NCBI RefSeq assembly: GCF_010587385.1
Contig: NZ_CP047475.1
Coordinates: forward strand, 3,038,001-3,102,000
DNA length: 64,000 nt
Source: Vibrio astriarenae
GTDB lineage: Bacteria; Pseudomonadota; Gammaproteobacteria; Enterobacterales; Vibrionaceae
Direction: 5' to 3'
Numbering within the stretch: position 1 is the stretch's first letter; every line of letters begins with the position of its first letter. Of the stretch, positions 1-10,087 are shown piece by piece. The notes under the pieces were generated by a model. The model was not told where the DNA came from. It worked only from the letters and a program-made list of their open reading frames with translations, and ran no database searches. The position numbers were made by a program, and so were the translations under genes.

Positions 1-153
1 ATGAATGTCTGTCACGGTTGCATGACTCATCGCAGGTGTGTCCACCTCCATAACCTCTCTTTGTGCAAAGAAGTGACGGATTTGAGCGATAACTTGTGCG
101 CGCTGTTTGAGCTGCTCAATGGATGCTGAGGGTTGCCAAGCAAAAGTAGACAT
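1..153 (-). CDS. epmA: EF-P--(R)-beta-lysine ligase EpmA, 5' part only
   Basis: The first 51 codons read [18 protein letters not shown]... and end in [10 protein letters not shown] at the window edge. This matches the N-terminus of EpmA (PoxA/GenX/YjeA), the lysyl-tRNA-synthetase paralogue that attaches beta-lysine to elongation factor P. The WQPSAS start and the TPxMSxATVTDIH motif are characteristic of the family. The gene is divergent from frdABCD, the same arrangement as in E. coli. Only the 5' end is in the window, so the catalytic core cannot be judged. Confidence 0.9.
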   Translation of the reverse strand, partial: MSTFAWQPSASIEQLKQRAQVIAQIRHFFAQREVMEVDTPAMSHATVTDIH

Positions 154-224
154 AGGGTTTTCTCGTAAGTTTCAAACGCCGCTAGTGTACTCCCGACACC
201 TCATAACCCCAAACTTTTGCTCGC

Positions 225-240
225 GGTGATAGCTATCACA
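225..240. promoter_or_regulatory. CRP-like operator between epmA and frdA
   Basis: GGTGATAGCTATCACA fits the CRP consensus TGTGA-N6-TCACA at nine of ten positions and has a perfect 14-bp palindromic core, GTGATAGCTATCAC. It sits in the 309-bp divergent intergenic region 154-462, 72 bp from the epmA start and about 225 bp from frdA. I looked for an FNR site (TTGAT-N4-ATCAA), expected for frd, and saw only half-sites. Binding by CRP is inferred from the sequence. Confidence 0.5.
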
Positions 241-462
241 GATCCCCTAACTTTTACATTTGATGAATAAATACCGCACAAAAAACCTAAGTAAATCAAT
301 TTTTCCTTAACCTGAGTCTTTTACACTGGGATACCACTTTGGAATGAGTGGACTAAAAATGAGCCTTTAATTCATGGACTTATCAATAGGCTCTAATGAG
401 ATAGCAATGTCAAAACTGGCGAAGTAGAACGCCATATCACTTACACACACTGGAGGATAACT

Positions 463-2292
463 GTGAAAACAATTACCACAGATATCGCAGTCATTGGCGC
501 TGGCGGCGCTGGTCTGAGAACCGCAATTGCTGCGGCAGAAGCAAATCCTGAGCTAGAAATTGCCCTAATTTCTAAAGTTTACCCTATGCGCTCACACACC
601 GTGGCAGCAGAAGGTGGCTCAGCAGCAGTAATCAAAGATGAAGACAGCCTCGATAACCACTTCAACGATACCGTTGGCGGTGGCGACTGGCTGTGTGAGC
701 AAGACGTGGTGGAATACTTCGTTGAGAACGCAACCCGCGAAATGATTCAAATGGAACAATGGGGTTGTCCATGGAGCCGTAAAGAAAACGGTGAAGTGAA
801 CGTCCGTCGCTTCGGTGGCATGAAGGTCGAGCGTACCTGGTTCGCTGCCGACAAAACCGGCTTCCACATGCTGCATACCCTATTCCAAACCTCAATGAAA
901 TACAGCAACATCAACCGCTTTGATGAGTATTTCGTGGTTGACTTGATAGTCGATGAAGGTGAAGTGCAAGGCCTTATCGCAATCCACATGTCTGAAGGCG
1001 AACTCATCACGATTAAAGCCAAGTCTGTGGTTCTCGCAACCGGTGGTGCGGGTCGTGTTTATCACTGCAACACCAACGGCGGCATCGTGACGGGGGATGG
1101 TATGGCAATGGCTTATCGCCATGGTGTGCCACTGCGTGATATGGAATTTGTCCAATACCACCCAACAGGCCTGCCAGGTACCGGCATCTTGATGACCGAA
1201 GGCTGTCGTGGTGAGGGCGGTATCATCGTCAACAAAAACGGCTACCGATACCTACAAGACTACGGCATGGGCCCAGAAACCCCGGTTGGCGAGCCAAAAA
1301 ACAAATACATGGAACTTGGTCCACGTGACAAAGTCTCTCAAGCTTTCTGGCATGAGCAGCAAAAAGGCAACACCATCAAACACCCACTCGGTGATGTGGT
1401 CCACCTTGACCTCACTCACTTGGGTGAAGAGTACCTGCAAGAGCGCCTTCCGTTCATCTGTGAGCTATCGAAAGCCTACGTGAACGTTGACCCGGCAAAA
1501 GAGCCAATCCCAATTCGTCCAACCGTTCACTACACCATGGGTGGTATTGAAACTGACGGTCAGTGTGAGACACGCATCAAAGGTCTATTTGCAGTCGGTG
1601 AATGTGCCTCTGTTGGTCTACACGGTGCCAACCGCCTTGGCTCTAACTCACTGGCTGAGTTTGTCGTCTTCGGCCGTGTTGCGGGTGAAAATGCCGTCAA
1701 GCGTGTTGAAGAGTTCCAAGGCTGGAATGAAGAGGTTATCCAAGCACAAGTGGCTGCCGCTGAAGAGCGCATCAATGCGCTGCTGAATCAAGAAGGCGAT
1801 GAAAACTGGGCAGACATCCGCACTGAAATGGGTCATACCATGGAAGCGGGCTGTGGTATCTACCGCCAAGAAGATCTGATGCAAGCGACCATTGAGAAAC
1901 TGCAAGAGCTGAAAGCACGCTACAAGAAAATCAGCATCAAAGACAAAGGTAAGGTCTTCAACACTGACCTACTTTACGCCATTGAAGTGGGCTACGGCCT
2001 TGAAGTGGCGGAGGCGATGGTGCATTCAGCCATCCTACGTAAAGAATCACGTGGCGCTCACCAACGTCTAGATGAAGGTTGTACTGAGCGTGATGATGAA
2101 GTGTTCTTGAAGCACTCTCTGGCCTTCTATCAACCAGATGCTGACCCACAAATTGACTACAGCAAAGTCACCATCACTAAGTCACAACCTAAAGCACGTC
2201 TTTACGGTGAAGCTGCTGAGAAAGCCGCTGCTGAAGAGAAAAAAGCAGCAGAAGCACAGCAAGCTGAGGCGAAGGAAGAGGAGCAAGCATAA
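463..2292 (+). CDS. frdA: Fumarate reductase flavoprotein subunit
   Basis: This 609-residue subunit carries covalent FAD and reduces fumarate to succinate on the cytoplasmic face of the membrane during anaerobic respiration. The N-terminal dinucleotide fold is [26 protein letters not shown] contains the His that links FAD in this family. HPTG and the substrate/FAD motifs around [18 protein letters not shown] are intact. The start is GTG at 463, after GGAG at 452. The last 30 residues form an Ala/Glu/Lys-rich tail similar in character to that of E. coli FrdA. It is the first gene of frdABCD, and its stop overlaps the frdB start by one base. Confidence 0.97.
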   Translation: MKTITTDIAVIGAGGAGLRTAIAAAEANPELEIALISKVYPMRSHTVAAEGGSAAVIKDEDSLDNHFNDTVGGGDWLCEQDVVEYFVENATREMIQMEQWGCPWSRKENGEVNVRRFGGMKVERTWFAADKTGFHMLHTLFQTSMKYSNINRFDEYFVVDLIVDEGEVQGLIAIHMSEGELITIKAKSVVLATGGAGRVYHCNTNGGIVTGDGMAMAYRHGVPLRDMEFVQYHPTGLPGTGILMTEGCRGEGGIIVNKNGYRYLQDYGMGPETPVGEPKNKYMELGPRDKVSQAFWHEQQKGNTIKHPLGDVVHLDLTHLGEEYLQERLPFICELSKAYVNVDPAKEPIPIRPTVHYTMGGIETDGQCETRIKGLFAVGECASVGLHGANRLGSNSLAEFVVFGRVAGENAVKRVEEFQGWNEEVIQAQVAAAEERINALLNQEGDENWADIRTEMGHTMEAGCGIYRQEDLMQATIEKLQELKARYKKISIKDKGKVFNTDLLYAIEVGYGLEVAEAMVHSAILRKESRGAHQRLDEGCTERDDEVFLKHSLAFYQPDADPQIDYSKVTITKSQPKARLYGEAAEKAAAEEKKAAEAQQAEAKEEEQA

Positions 2293-3050
2293 TGTCACCA
2301 AATCGTATTCAGAAAGTCGAAATCATGCGTTATGACCCGGAGCGTGACGCAGAGCCTTTCTTCCAAACCTTCGAGGTTCCGTTTGATGAAACTATGTCGA
2401 TCTTAGATGCGATCGGTTACATCAAGGACAACCTCGATAAGAACCTTTCTTATCGCTGGTCATGTCGTATGGCGATCTGTGGTTCGTGCGGCATCATGGT
2501 CGATGGCGTGCCTAAACTTGCGTGTAAGAGCTTCCTGCGTGATTACCCAAATGGCGTGAGACTGGAACCATTAGCCAACTTCCCGATCGAGAAAGACCTC
2601 ATTGTGGATATGACACCATTCATTGAGCGCCTTGAAGCAATCAAGCCTTACATCATTGGCAACGACCGCACACCGGAAGATGGCACCAACATTCAAACGC
2701 CAGAGCAGATGGCGAAATACAAGCAATTTGCGGGTTGTATCAATTGTGGTCTTTGCTACGCGGCGTGTCCGCAGTTCGGCCTCAACCCTGAATTCATTGG
2801 TCCTGCCGCGCTTACGCTCGCTCACCGTTACAACCTAGACAGTCGTGATAACGGCGCCGCTGAACGTATGCCAATGATCAATGGCGAAAACGGCGCTTGG
2901 GGTTGTACCTTTGTCGGCTACTGCTCCGAAGTTTGTCCGAAAAATGTCGACCCAGCAGCAGCTGTAAACCAAGGCAAAGTGGCATCATCAATGGACTTTG
3001 TGATTGCCATGCTTAAGCCTGATGGCAAACCTGTCAAAGAGGAGGCGTAA
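2292..3050 (+). CDS. frdB: Fumarate reductase iron-sulfur subunit
   Basis: This 252-residue subunit passes electrons from menaquinol at FrdCD to the flavin of FrdA. Cysteines 58, 63, 66 and 78 form the plant-type [2Fe-2S] site ([11 protein letters not shown]). C149-x2-C152-x2-C155-x3-C159 and C205/C211/C215 supply the remaining clusters ([4Fe-4S] and [3Fe-4S] in the family). The ATG overlaps the frdA stop (TAATG), which suggests translational coupling. An in-frame Met at residue 12 (MRYDPERD) is an alternative start nearer to the N-terminus of enterobacterial FrdB. frdC starts 3 bp after the stop. Confidence 0.97.
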   Translation: MSPNRIQKVEIMRYDPERDAEPFFQTFEVPFDETMSILDAIGYIKDNLDKNLSYRWSCRMAICGSCGIMVDGVPKLACKSFLRDYPNGVRLEPLANFPIEKDLIVDMTPFIERLEAIKPYIIGNDRTPEDGTNIQTPEQMAKYKQFAGCINCGLCYAACPQFGLNPEFIGPAALTLAHRYNLDSRDNGAAERMPMINGENGAWGCTFVGYCSEVCPKNVDPAAAVNQGKVASSMDFVIAMLKPDGKPVKEEA

Positions 3051-3052
3051 TC

Positions 3053-3436
3053 ATGAGTAACCGTAAACCTTATGTACGTGAAGTGAAGCGTACCTGGTGG
3101 AAGGGCCATTCTTTCTACCGCTTTTACATGATTCGTGAGGCGACTATTTTACCTCTGATCTTATTCACTCTGTTCCTAACGTTTGGTTTAGGCGCATTGG
3201 TGCAAGGTCCAGAAGCTTGGGAGACTTGGCTTGGCTTCATGAGCAACCCTGTTGTTATCGCGATCAACATTGTGGCGCTCGCGGGTAGCTTATTCCACGC
3301 CCATACCTTCTTTAGCATGATGCCTCAGGTAATGCCGATCAAAATCAAAGGCAAACCGGTTGAGAAAAAGCTCATCGTGCTGGGTCAATGGGCAGCCGTT
3401 GCATTTATTTCACTTGTCGTTCTGATTATTGTCTAA
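3053..3436 (+). CDS. frdC: Fumarate reductase membrane anchor subunit C
   Basis: This is a 127-residue integral membrane protein with three predicted helices (about residues 28-50, 63-83 and 104-126). It opens with [31 protein letters not shown], abbreviated here by its key features: the PYVR and WW-x8-YRFYM elements typical of FrdC. With FrdD it anchors FrdAB and binds menaquinol. AGGAGG at 3041 precedes the start, overlapping the end of frdB. frdD begins 10 bp after its stop. Confidence 0.95.
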   Translation: MSNRKPYVREVKRTWWKGHSFYRFYMIREATILPLILFTLFLTFGLGALVQGPEAWETWLGFMSNPVVIAINIVALAGSLFHAHTFFSMMPQVMPIKIKGKPVEKKLIVLGQWAAVAFISLVVLIIV

Positions 3437-3446
3437 GGAGTTTATT

Positions 3447-3827
3447 GTGAGTCATACCCATACTAAGGTAGATACGGCACCAAAACGCTCAGACGAGCCA
3501 ATCTGGTGGGGCCTATTCGGCGCAGGCGGCACGTGGTTTGCGATGCTAACGCCTATCACGATTTTCGTCATCGGTATTCTCGTGCCAATGGGCCTGCTGG
3601 ATGCAGAAGCACTGAGCTATGAGCGCGTTTCTAGCTTTGCCAGCTCTATCATCGGTGGTCTGTTTATTATCGCGACGCTTGCGCTGCCAATGTGGCATGC
3701 AATGCACCGTTTGCACCATGGCATGCATGACCTAAAAATCCATACTGGCGTTGTCGGTAAAGTGGCGTGCTACTGGTTTGCTTCGGCAATCACACTGCTG
3801 GCTATCGTGTTCGTTTTGATGGTGTAA
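3447..3827 (+). CDS. frdD: Fumarate reductase membrane anchor subunit D
   Basis: This 126-residue anchor has three hydrophobic helices and the [14 protein letters not shown] signature near the N-terminus; the [16 protein letters not shown] segment follows the second helix. GTG at 3447 is preferred because AAGGAG lies 6 bp upstream. An upstream in-frame TTG at 3429 would overlap frdC and place this Shine-Dalgarno inside the gene. It is the last gene of frdABCD and is followed by a hairpin. Confidence 0.93.
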   Translation: MSHTHTKVDTAPKRSDEPIWWGLFGAGGTWFAMLTPITIFVIGILVPMGLLDAEALSYERVSSFASSIIGGLFIIATLALPMWHAMHRLHHGMHDLKIHTGVVGKVACYWFASAITLLAIVFVLMV

Positions 3828-3843
3828 TCCATAAAACAAAACT

Positions 3844-3869
3844 TAGGTGAGGCGCTCACGCCTCACCTA
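3844..3869 (+). terminator. Hairpin after frdD
   Basis: TAGGTGAGGCG-ctca-CGCCTCACCTA is a perfect 11-bp stem with a four-base loop, starting 17 bp after the frdD stop. It is followed by a pyrimidine run (CTCTCTTTCT) instead of a pure T tract, so termination may be partial or the hairpin may stabilise the mRNA. Confidence 0.7.
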
Positions 3870-3962
3870 CTCTCTTTCTATTCCCGCCAATCAAACCCTC
3901 TACTTTCATCACTTTAACCTGTGTTATGCTGCCTTTATCTTACCAAGTGCAGAGAATTGAAT

Positions 3963-4856
3963 ATGGCGAGTAAAGTGGATCTCAACTTGTTGCGCACATT
4001 TGCCACTGTTTATGAATGTCAGTCTGTAACGAAAGCGGCTGAGCAGCTTGACCTGACCCAATCAGCGGTCAGCAACAGCATCAATCGTCTCAAGTCTCGC
4101 ACTGGCCAAGCCCTATTTAATCGCACTGGCCGTGGTGTCACGCCGACTCGCTTCGCGCAAGAGTTGTATCAACAGCTACAAAGCCCACTACTTGAACTAG
4201 ACCGCATCGTTGAGAGCATTGATGGCTTCAGTGACACTCAAGCGCATCGATTTGTCGTCTATTGCCACGAAGCCATCTTCCACTCAATGCGTCAAAACCT
4301 AGATAAAGAGCTTAAAAATAGCCCTATCGAGGTGCTATTGATTGAAATACCATCGGACGAAGAGCGTATCTACGATGACCTGATCAACGAGAAAGTCGAT
4401 ATCATCATTGATATCAGCCGCCCTGATGGGGTCATGTTCACCTCTTCCGTCATCAAACAAGATGAGCTGTGCTGTATCGTTAAACATGACCATCCTCGCC
4501 TCAATGAGGATACGATTAACCGAGCCAGTTACCTACAAGAGCGACATGCCTTTTTCGATCTGACCCGTTTAGACCTTAAGTTTGTCGATTGGATCACCGA
4601 TGAGGTTCTGCCACAACGCAAACCCTACAGCGAACATAAATCCTTGCTTGGGATGATAGAAGCCGTCTCTTACAGCGAAGCGGTTGGCGTAGTGCCTATC
4701 TCCATCGCAAAGCGCTATCAATCCGCCTTCAACCTTAACTTGCTGTCATTTCCATTTATCAATCATACCTTTGATTCATACATGATATCCCTCACCAAAA
4801 TGCAATCGAACAAAGCAAACCAGTGGCTAAGGGAAACCATCACTAAAGTTATTTAG
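3963..4856 (+). CDS. LysR-family transcriptional regulator
   Basis: This 297-residue protein has an N-terminal winged helix-turn-helix (about residues 5-63: LNLLRTFATVYECQSVTKAAEQL, split here, with TQSAVSNSINRL as recognition region). A periplasmic-binding-like effector domain follows. ATG at 3963 is chosen over the upstream in-frame start at 3921 because MASKVDLNLLRTF is the usual family beginning. The next gene, on the same strand 151 bp downstream, encodes an alkyl-sulfatase-like enzyme, so this protein may regulate it; that link is inferred from position only. I cannot assign a named orthologue. Confidence 0.85.
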   Translation: MASKVDLNLLRTFATVYECQSVTKAAEQLDLTQSAVSNSINRLKSRTGQALFNRTGRGVTPTRFAQELYQQLQSPLLELDRIVESIDGFSDTQAHRFVVYCHEAIFHSMRQNLDKELKNSPIEVLLIEIPSDEERIYDDLINEKVDIIIDISRPDGVMFTSSVIKQDELCCIVKHDHPRLNEDTINRASYLQERHAFFDLTRLDLKFVDWITDEVLPQRKPYSEHKSLLGMIEAVSYSEAVGVVPISIAKRYQSAFNLNLLSFPFINHTFDSYMISLTKMQSNKANQWLRETITKVI

Positions 4857-5007
4857 TCGACTAGATATCACCAATATAAATATCAGAAATGAGCTAATCG
4901 GGTTATACATAAATATCTTCTTCTTATAATTGTCATCAAAAGAAACAGCAAGAAAGCAACTCAAGCGCTGGCTGTTTCGTAATTTGAAATCTTTTTAGGT
5001 GACGATG

Positions 5008-7065
5008 ATGAAGAAGTCTATTCTTGCTATTGCTGTATCAGCATTCTCTGTAAACGCGATCGCGAATGATCACGATCATGAACACATTAATGTTAGCGCT
5101 CTAACTGGTACACAGGGCAAACCGGCAACTGAGCACACTGTTGCTGCGAATGCTGGCTATGCTGAAATGCTCAACTTCGAAGATACCAAAGTATTCCAAG
5201 ATAACGACCGTGGTCTTATCGTTGAGCTTGACGAAGCCACTCATGCGACACTGCGCGACCGCTTTGTAAACCTGCACGAAGGCCTGCGCCTGCATGACTC
5301 ATCACCGGACACCGTAAACCCTTCACTATGGCGTCAAGGTCAAGCGAACTTCTCAGCGAACGGCCTATACAAGGTGACTGATGGTATCTACCAAGTACGT
5401 GGTACTGACTTAGCATCTACGACCTTCATTAAATCTGACTCGGGTTGGATTGTTTACGACGTACTGATGCACGACAAAGCGATGGAAGCCTCACTTGAGT
5501 TCTTCTTGAGCAACGTGCCAGAAGGCGGCGACGAGCCAGTTGTGGCAATGATCTACTCACACTCACACGCTGACCACTTTGGTGGTTCGCGCGCGGTACA
5601 GGACCGCTTCCCTGATGTTGTCACCTACGCACCTCACGGCTTCGTTAAAGAGACGGTAGATGAGAACGTACTTGCAGGTAACGCGATGTCTCGTCGCGCG
5701 GCTTACCAATACGGTGCCACACTTGGCCCTGCATCACAAACGGGTATTGTTGATGCGGCCCTTTCAAACGGCTGGTCACAAGGCCCTGACTACAACATTA
5801 CATTAGTCATGCCAGATGAAACTCTGCCATCAGGTGACCAAGAAAAGTTCCATGAGCGTGAAATTGACGGCGTTAAGTTCGTCTTCATGGACACGGCTGG
5901 CACAGAAGCGCCATCGGGTAATGTTGCTTACCTACCAGAGCACAACACGATCTGGACAGGCGAGATGGTATACCAAGGCATGCACAACGTTTATACACTG
6001 CGTGGCGCAAAAGTACGTGACTCTTTAAAGTGGTCAAAAGACATCAACGAGATGATCAATGCTTGGGGTGGTGAGATTGAGATCCTAATGGGTTCCCACT
6101 CAGCACCTATCTGGGGCAACGAAAACATCAATGAATACATGAAAGCACAACGTGATAACTACGGCTTTGTACACAACCAAACGCTTCGCCTAGCTAACAA
6201 CGGTATGGTTCTACAAGACATCGGTGCAACCATCAACGATGAGCTACCAGCGAGCCTACAACAGCTTTGGCACACCAACGGTTACCACGGTACATACAGC
6301 CACAACGCACGTGCTGTATACAACATGTACCTAGGCTACTTTGACATGAACCCAGCAAATCTAGACCGCATGACGGTTGCACAAGAAGCTGAGCGCTTCG
6401 TCACTGCATACGGCGGCTGTGACGCTGGCTATGAGACAGCCAAGTCATTCTTTGAAAAGGGTGAATACCGCTTCTCTGGTGTCATGCTAGACCACATTGT
6501 TCGCGCATGTGACAGCCATGTTGATGCACGTAAACTGCTCGCAGACAACTGGGAGCAGCAAGGCTACCAAGCAGAAGGAGCAGGCTGGCGTAACGTGTTC
6601 TTGTCAGGTGCACAAGAAGTTCGCGTTGGCACACGTCCAGGCAACCCTAAAACCGCTTCTGCTGACGTACTTTCAGCAATGACAGTAGAAAACCTACTCG
6701 ACTTCATGGCAGTGAAAGTCATCGCAACCAAGGCGGACGGTAAAGACTTTACGCTAGCAGTAAACGTTCCTGACCTGAAAGAAACGTACTTTGTTGAGCT
6801 ATCAAACGGTAACCTGAACAACATCAAGACGGATGAGCTGAAGAAAGCAGACGCGACGCTGCACATCAACAAGTCTGACATCAACAAGATCCTGATGAAG
6901 AAAACGTCACTACAAGCATTATTCGAAGGCGGCCAAGCAGGCATGTCTGGCGACAAGTCAGTTCTACAAACGCTAGCTGAAGTTTCAACAGAGTTTGACG
7001 AAGCGTTTGAAATTGTTCCTCGCCCAGCACAGGGTCAAGAAGTAGACGCTCGTATCTACAACTAA
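5008..7065 (+). CDS. Secreted alkyl-sulfatase-like metallo-beta-lactamase-fold hydrolase
   Basis: This 685-residue protein belongs to the SdsA1/BDS1 family, which cleaves sulfate from alkyl sulfate esters using two zinc ions. The zinc motif SHSHADHFGG lies at about residues 183-192. Further metal and family motifs are MDTAGTEAPSGN, WTGEM and MGSHSAPIWG. The C-terminal 120 residues (from MTVENLLDFMAVKV) resemble the SCP2-like domain of these enzymes. The N-terminus MKKSILAIAVSAFSVNAIA is a signal peptide. ATG at 5008 has AGGTGA 5 bp upstream; a GTG at 4999 and an ATG at 5005 are also in frame. The natural substrate is unknown. Confidence 0.88.
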   Translation: MKKSILAIAVSAFSVNAIANDHDHEHINVSALTGTQGKPATEHTVAANAGYAEMLNFEDTKVFQDNDRGLIVELDEATHATLRDRFVNLHEGLRLHDSSPDTVNPSLWRQGQANFSANGLYKVTDGIYQVRGTDLASTTFIKSDSGWIVYDVLMHDKAMEASLEFFLSNVPEGGDEPVVAMIYSHSHADHFGGSRAVQDRFPDVVTYAPHGFVKETVDENVLAGNAMSRRAAYQYGATLGPASQTGIVDAALSNGWSQGPDYNITLVMPDETLPSGDQEKFHEREIDGVKFVFMDTAGTEAPSGNVAYLPEHNTIWTGEMVYQGMHNVYTLRGAKVRDSLKWSKDINEMINAWGGEIEILMGSHSAPIWGNENINEYMKAQRDNYGFVHNQTLRLANNGMVLQDIGATINDELPASLQQLWHTNGYHGTYSHNARAVYNMYLGYFDMNPANLDRMTVAQEAERFVTAYGGCDAGYETAKSFFEKGEYRFSGVMLDHIVRACDSHVDARKLLADNWEQQGYQAEGAGWRNVFLSGAQEVRVGTRPGNPKTASADVLSAMTVENLLDFMAVKVIATKADGKDFTLAVNVPDLKETYFVELSNGNLNNIKTDELKKADATLHINKSDINKILMKKTSLQALFEGGQAGMSGDKSVLQTLAEVSTEFDEAFEIVPRPAQGQEVDARIYN

Positions 7066-7102
7066 GATTAAAACATAACAACTCATCGTTGGCTAAAAGA
7101 CT

Positions 7103-7127
7103 AAGGGAGGTGCACTGCACCTCCCTT
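7103..7127. terminator. Rho-independent terminator after the sulfatase gene
   Basis: AAGGGAGGTGCA-c-TGCACCTCCCTT is a perfect palindromic stem followed by T6 (TTTTTTCT) on the plus strand, 37 bp after the sulfatase stop. It lies 16 bp beyond the stop of the convergent outer-membrane gene, so it could serve both. Confidence 0.85.
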
Positions 7128-7143
7128 TTTTCTATTCAATCGC

Positions 7144-7713
7144 TTAAAACTGATAGCCAATGGTCAAGGTGATGTCCTCTTGACGCAACTCTCTAATGAG
7201 CTTATCGCTATCGATATCAGCTTGTGTCCAGCGCACACCCACTCGATAGTCACTAAACGCCACATCCGCGCCCAAGCCCCATTTTAAACCATGCGCATGT
7301 GTCGACCTGCTCTCGGCTTCACCATAACCGGTCACTTTCTCTTTTAAACGAGTCACGGAATAACCCAATAAGCCATAGAGATCCAAGTTCACTTTATCTG
7401 AAACCACAAAGCGCTTACCGACTGGCAAGTTTGCCGCGAGAGTGTATTGCTCTTTAAGACGATAGCTTATACCGCCCTCAGTGAGTTTTTCTTCATTGTC
7501 GATGTAGGCAGCTTCGAACTCGCCGCCAATAAACCAGTTGTGTGTGTAGTAGTTACGCGCACCAAATATTCCGGAAACCGTATAACCATCGATGTCTTCA
7601 AGTTCATGATCAGAAATACCCAATGACAGGTAAACATCTTGATTGTATCCAGTCGCATTGGCACAGGCAGAGCAAGAGAGCAGCATAGCTGCCAAGAGAT
7701 AGGTCTTTTTCAT
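7144..7713 (-). CDS. Small outer-membrane beta-barrel protein
   Basis: This 189-residue protein has a signal peptide (MKKTYLLAAMLLSCSACANA). Its alternating hydrophobic/polar strands end in ITLTIGYQF, the terminal Phe typical of outer-membrane barrels. Pattern and length suggest an eight-stranded OmpA/OmpW/OmpX-like barrel of the 'porin family/outer membrane beta-barrel' group. ATG at 7713 (MKKTYLL) is preferred to the ATG four codons upstream because it gives a clean signal peptide. It is transcribed alone, convergent with the sulfatase gene. The function is not known. Confidence 0.75.
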   Translation of the reverse strand: MKKTYLLAAMLLSCSACANATGYNQDVYLSLGISDHELEDIDGYTVSGIFGARNYYTHNWFIGGEFEAAYIDNEEKLTEGGISYRLKEQYTLAANLPVGKRFVVSDKVNLDLYGLLGYSVTRLKEKVTGYGEAESRSTHAHGLKWGLGADVAFSDYRVGVRWTQADIDSDKLIRELRQEDITLTIGYQF

Positions 7714-7804
7714 TGTTACATCCATATAATCAATTCATCGCTAGTATAAATACTCAAACATGATATGCAACAGTGTTAAATTGTTGATTTTGAGAATATA
7801 AAAA

Positions 7805-7825
7805 AGTGACGCACTGGGCGTCACT
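7805..7825 (-). terminator. Terminator of hslVU
   Basis: On the minus strand AGTGACGC-CCAGT-GCGTCACT is followed by TTTTTTAT. It lies 31 bp past the hslU stop and is a canonical intrinsic terminator for the hslV-hslU transcript. Confidence 0.85.
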
Positions 7826-7855
7826 ATTGAGGGTCTTGTTCATCAGCTTTGGTGA

Positions 7856-9187
7856 TTAAAGAATAAAGCGGCTTAGATCTTCATCTTCTACTAATTCACC
7901 TAGCTTGGCTTGCACGTAAGCCTGATCAATAACTAACTCGCTGCCAGCCTTGTCAGTTGCATCAAATGAGATCTCATCCATCAAACGCTCCATCACGGTA
8001 TGAAGACGACGAGCACCGATGTTTTCAGTGGTCTCATTGACCTGCCATGCCGCATCTGCGATCTGGTTGATGCCGTCTTCTGTGAAGCTGACATTGACCT
8101 CTTCAGTCTTCATCAGCGCAGTGTACTGCTCAGTCAGTGATGCTTTGGGCTCAGTAAGGATACGCTTAAAGTCATCGCTCGATAGCGCTTCAAGCTCAAC
8201 ACGGATTGGTAAACGACCTTGCAGCTCAGGAATCAAGTCGGATGGTTTCGCGACTTGGAAAGCGCCTGAAGTGATAAACAAGATGTGGTCAGTTTTAACC
8301 ATGCCGTGTTTGGTAGACACTGTGCTGCCCTCAATCAGTGGCAGCAAATCACGCTGAACCCCTTCACGAGATACATCTGGGCCAGAGCTTTCACCGCGTT
8401 TACAGATCTTGTCAATCTCATCAATAAACACGATACCGTTGTTTTCCACGTTGCTGATGGCGCTCTCTTTAAGCTCTTCTTGATTCACCAACTTCGCCGC
8501 TTCTTCTTCCGTCAAAGCTTTGAATGCGTCTTTGATTTTCATCTTACGCTTCTTCTTGGTATCGCCCGCTAGGTTCTGGAACATACCTTGAAGCTGGTTG
8601 GTCATCTCTTCCATGCCTGGAGGCGCCATGATCTCAACACCCATCTGCGGTGCAGCAACATCGATCTCAATCTCTTTGTCGTCTAGCTTACCTTCACGCA
8701 GCTTCTTACGGAAAATTTGGCGAGTGTTTGAGTTATCTTCCGTCTGCTCATTTTGACCCCAAGCGTCACGCGCTGGTGGTAATAATGCATCAAGCACACG
8801 CTCTTCAGCTTGCTCTTCCGCGCGGAATTTTACCTTTTCCATCGCTTGCTGGTGCGTCATCTTGATCGCCACATCCGTCAGGTCACGGATAATGGTTTCC
8901 ACTTCCTTACCTACGTAGCCCACCTCCGTGAACTTGGTCGCTTCAACCTTAATAAACGGCGCGTTCGCCAGTTTCGCTAAACGACGTGCAATTTCAGTTT
9001 TACCAACACCCGTTGGACCAATCATCAGAATGTTCTTTGGCGTTACTTCTGCGCGCAGGCTCTCTTCAAGCTGCATACGACGCCAGCGATTACGCAGTGC
9101 AATAGCAACAGAGCGCTTAGCTTTATCTTGACCGATAATGTGGCGGTTTAACTCGTGAACAATCTCGCGAGGAGTCATCTCAGACAT
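7856..9187 (-). CDS. hslU: HslU (ClpY), ATPase subunit of the HslUV protease
   Basis: This 443-residue AAA+ unfoldase matches the usual length of the family. It opens with [17 protein letters not shown], followed by Walker [10 protein letters not shown] (about residues 57-65), the [14 protein letters not shown] pore-loop region, Walker B VFIDEIDK and the sensor region. The C-terminus EDLSRFIL is the conserved tail that docks into HslV. The hexameric ring unfolds substrates and feeds them to the HslV chamber. It lies 48 bp downstream of hslV in the same operon. Confidence 0.98.
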   Translation of the reverse strand: MSEMTPREIVHELNRHIIGQDKAKRSVAIALRNRWRRMQLEESLRAEVTPKNILMIGPTGVGKTEIARRLAKLANAPFIKVEATKFTEVGYVGKEVETIIRDLTDVAIKMTHQQAMEKVKFRAEEQAEERVLDALLPPARDAWGQNEQTEDNSNTRQIFRKKLREGKLDDKEIEIDVAAPQMGVEIMAPPGMEEMTNQLQGMFQNLAGDTKKKRKMKIKDAFKALTEEEAAKLVNQEELKESAISNVENNGIVFIDEIDKICKRGESSGPDVSREGVQRDLLPLIEGSTVSTKHGMVKTDHILFITSGAFQVAKPSDLIPELQGRLPIRVELEALSSDDFKRILTEPKASLTEQYTALMKTEEVNVSFTEDGINQIADAAWQVNETTENIGARRLHTVMERLMDEISFDATDKAGSELVIDQAYVQAKLGELVEDEDLSRFIL

Positions 9188-9235
9188 AGGGATTCCTTAA
9201 ATTCTTTTATCAATTCAACACGAACTATCTTTGCA

Positions 9236-9775
9236 TTATTCAGCGTTTGCTGGTGTTTCTAGTTCTTCGACAGTGTGGTGATGGTTAGTAAATACGCAGA
9301 TATCACCTGCAATTTTCAGTGATTTTTCCGCAATTTCACGTGCGTCTAAATCCGTATTCTCTAGCAGAGCCGTTGCGGCTGCTTGAGCAAAGTTACCGCC
9401 CGAGCCAATCGCAATCAGATCGTTTTCTGGCTGAACAACATCACCATTACCAGTGATGATCAAAGATGCGGTTTCGTCAGCAACGGCCAATAGTGCCTCT
9501 AGCTTGCGCAGGGCACGGTCGCTACGCCAGTCTTTGGCTAGCTCGACAGCAGCTTTGGTTAGGTGGCCTTGGTGCATTTGCAACTTGCTCTCAAAGCGCT
9601 CAAACAGGGTAAACGCATCTGCCGTGCCACCAGCAAAGCCAGCGAGTACTTTGTTGTTATATAGACGACGAACTTTACGCGCATTGCCCTTCATTACCGT
9701 GTTGCCAAGCGACACTTGGCCGTCACCGGCGATGACAACTTTATTATTACGGCGAACAGATACAATCGTAGTCAT
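9236..9775 (-). CDS. hslV: HslV (ClpQ), peptidase subunit of the HslUV protease
   Basis: This 179-residue proteasome-beta-like threonine peptidase begins [20 protein letters not shown]. Removal of Met exposes the catalytic Thr, and Lys-33 equivalents lie in [27 protein letters not shown] and [16 protein letters not shown] are family signatures. It is the first gene of the hslVU operon. Heat-shock control would be expected from the family, but I did not identify a sigma-32 promoter in the upstream region. Confidence 0.98.
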   Translation of the reverse strand: MTTIVSVRRNNKVVIAGDGQVSLGNTVMKGNARKVRRLYNNKVLAGFAGGTADAFTLFERFESKLQMHQGHLTKAAVELAKDWRSDRALRKLEALLAVADETASLIITGNGDVVQPENDLIAIGSGGNFAQAAATALLENTDLDAREIAEKSLKIAGDICVFTNHHHTVEELETPANAE

Positions 9776-9937
9776 GAGTCAGGCCTTATTTTTTGAATTC
9801 ACATTGGATATAGAAGATATATGAGGATATTGGGTAAGGAATTCAAGGGGCGGGATTATTTTGGGTGGCCTCTTGGAGTGGATGCTGACTCTCACACACC
9901 TATGACATCTTAAGCGGAGGCAAGACGTTTGAAGCTC

Positions 9938-10022
9938 CGTCATGCTGAATTTACTTCAGCATCTAGCCGAGGAGCCTTTGCTCGCGGTTAGTAGATTCTG
10001 AAACAAGTTCAGAATGACAGAT
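9938..10022. repeat. Palindromic intergenic repeat element
   Basis: This element of about 85 bp lies in the hslV-ftsN gap. Its left arm has hairpin halves TGCTGAA/TTCAGCA and its right arm TTCTGAA/TTCAGAA. The outer ends CCGTCATGCTGAA and TTCAGAATGACAG are near inverted copies of each other. The internal part contains GAGGAGCCTTTGCTCGCGG. The layout is that of a small dispersed palindromic repeat (BIME/MITE-like) as seen in Vibrio intergenic regions. The rest of the 9776-10087 gap shows no gene. Confidence 0.6.
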
Positions 10023-10058
10023 GAGATGGTCACAGGTTTAATCATTTGCTAAAAACAA

Positions 10059-10080
10059 AGCCCACTCGTTTGAGTGGGCT
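10059..10080 (-). terminator. Terminator after ftsN
   Basis: On the minus strand AGCCCACTC-AAAC-GAGTGGGCT is followed by TTGTTTTT, starting 7 bp past the ftsN stop. It is a clear intrinsic terminator. Confidence 0.85.
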
Positions 10081-10087
10081 AAAGAAG

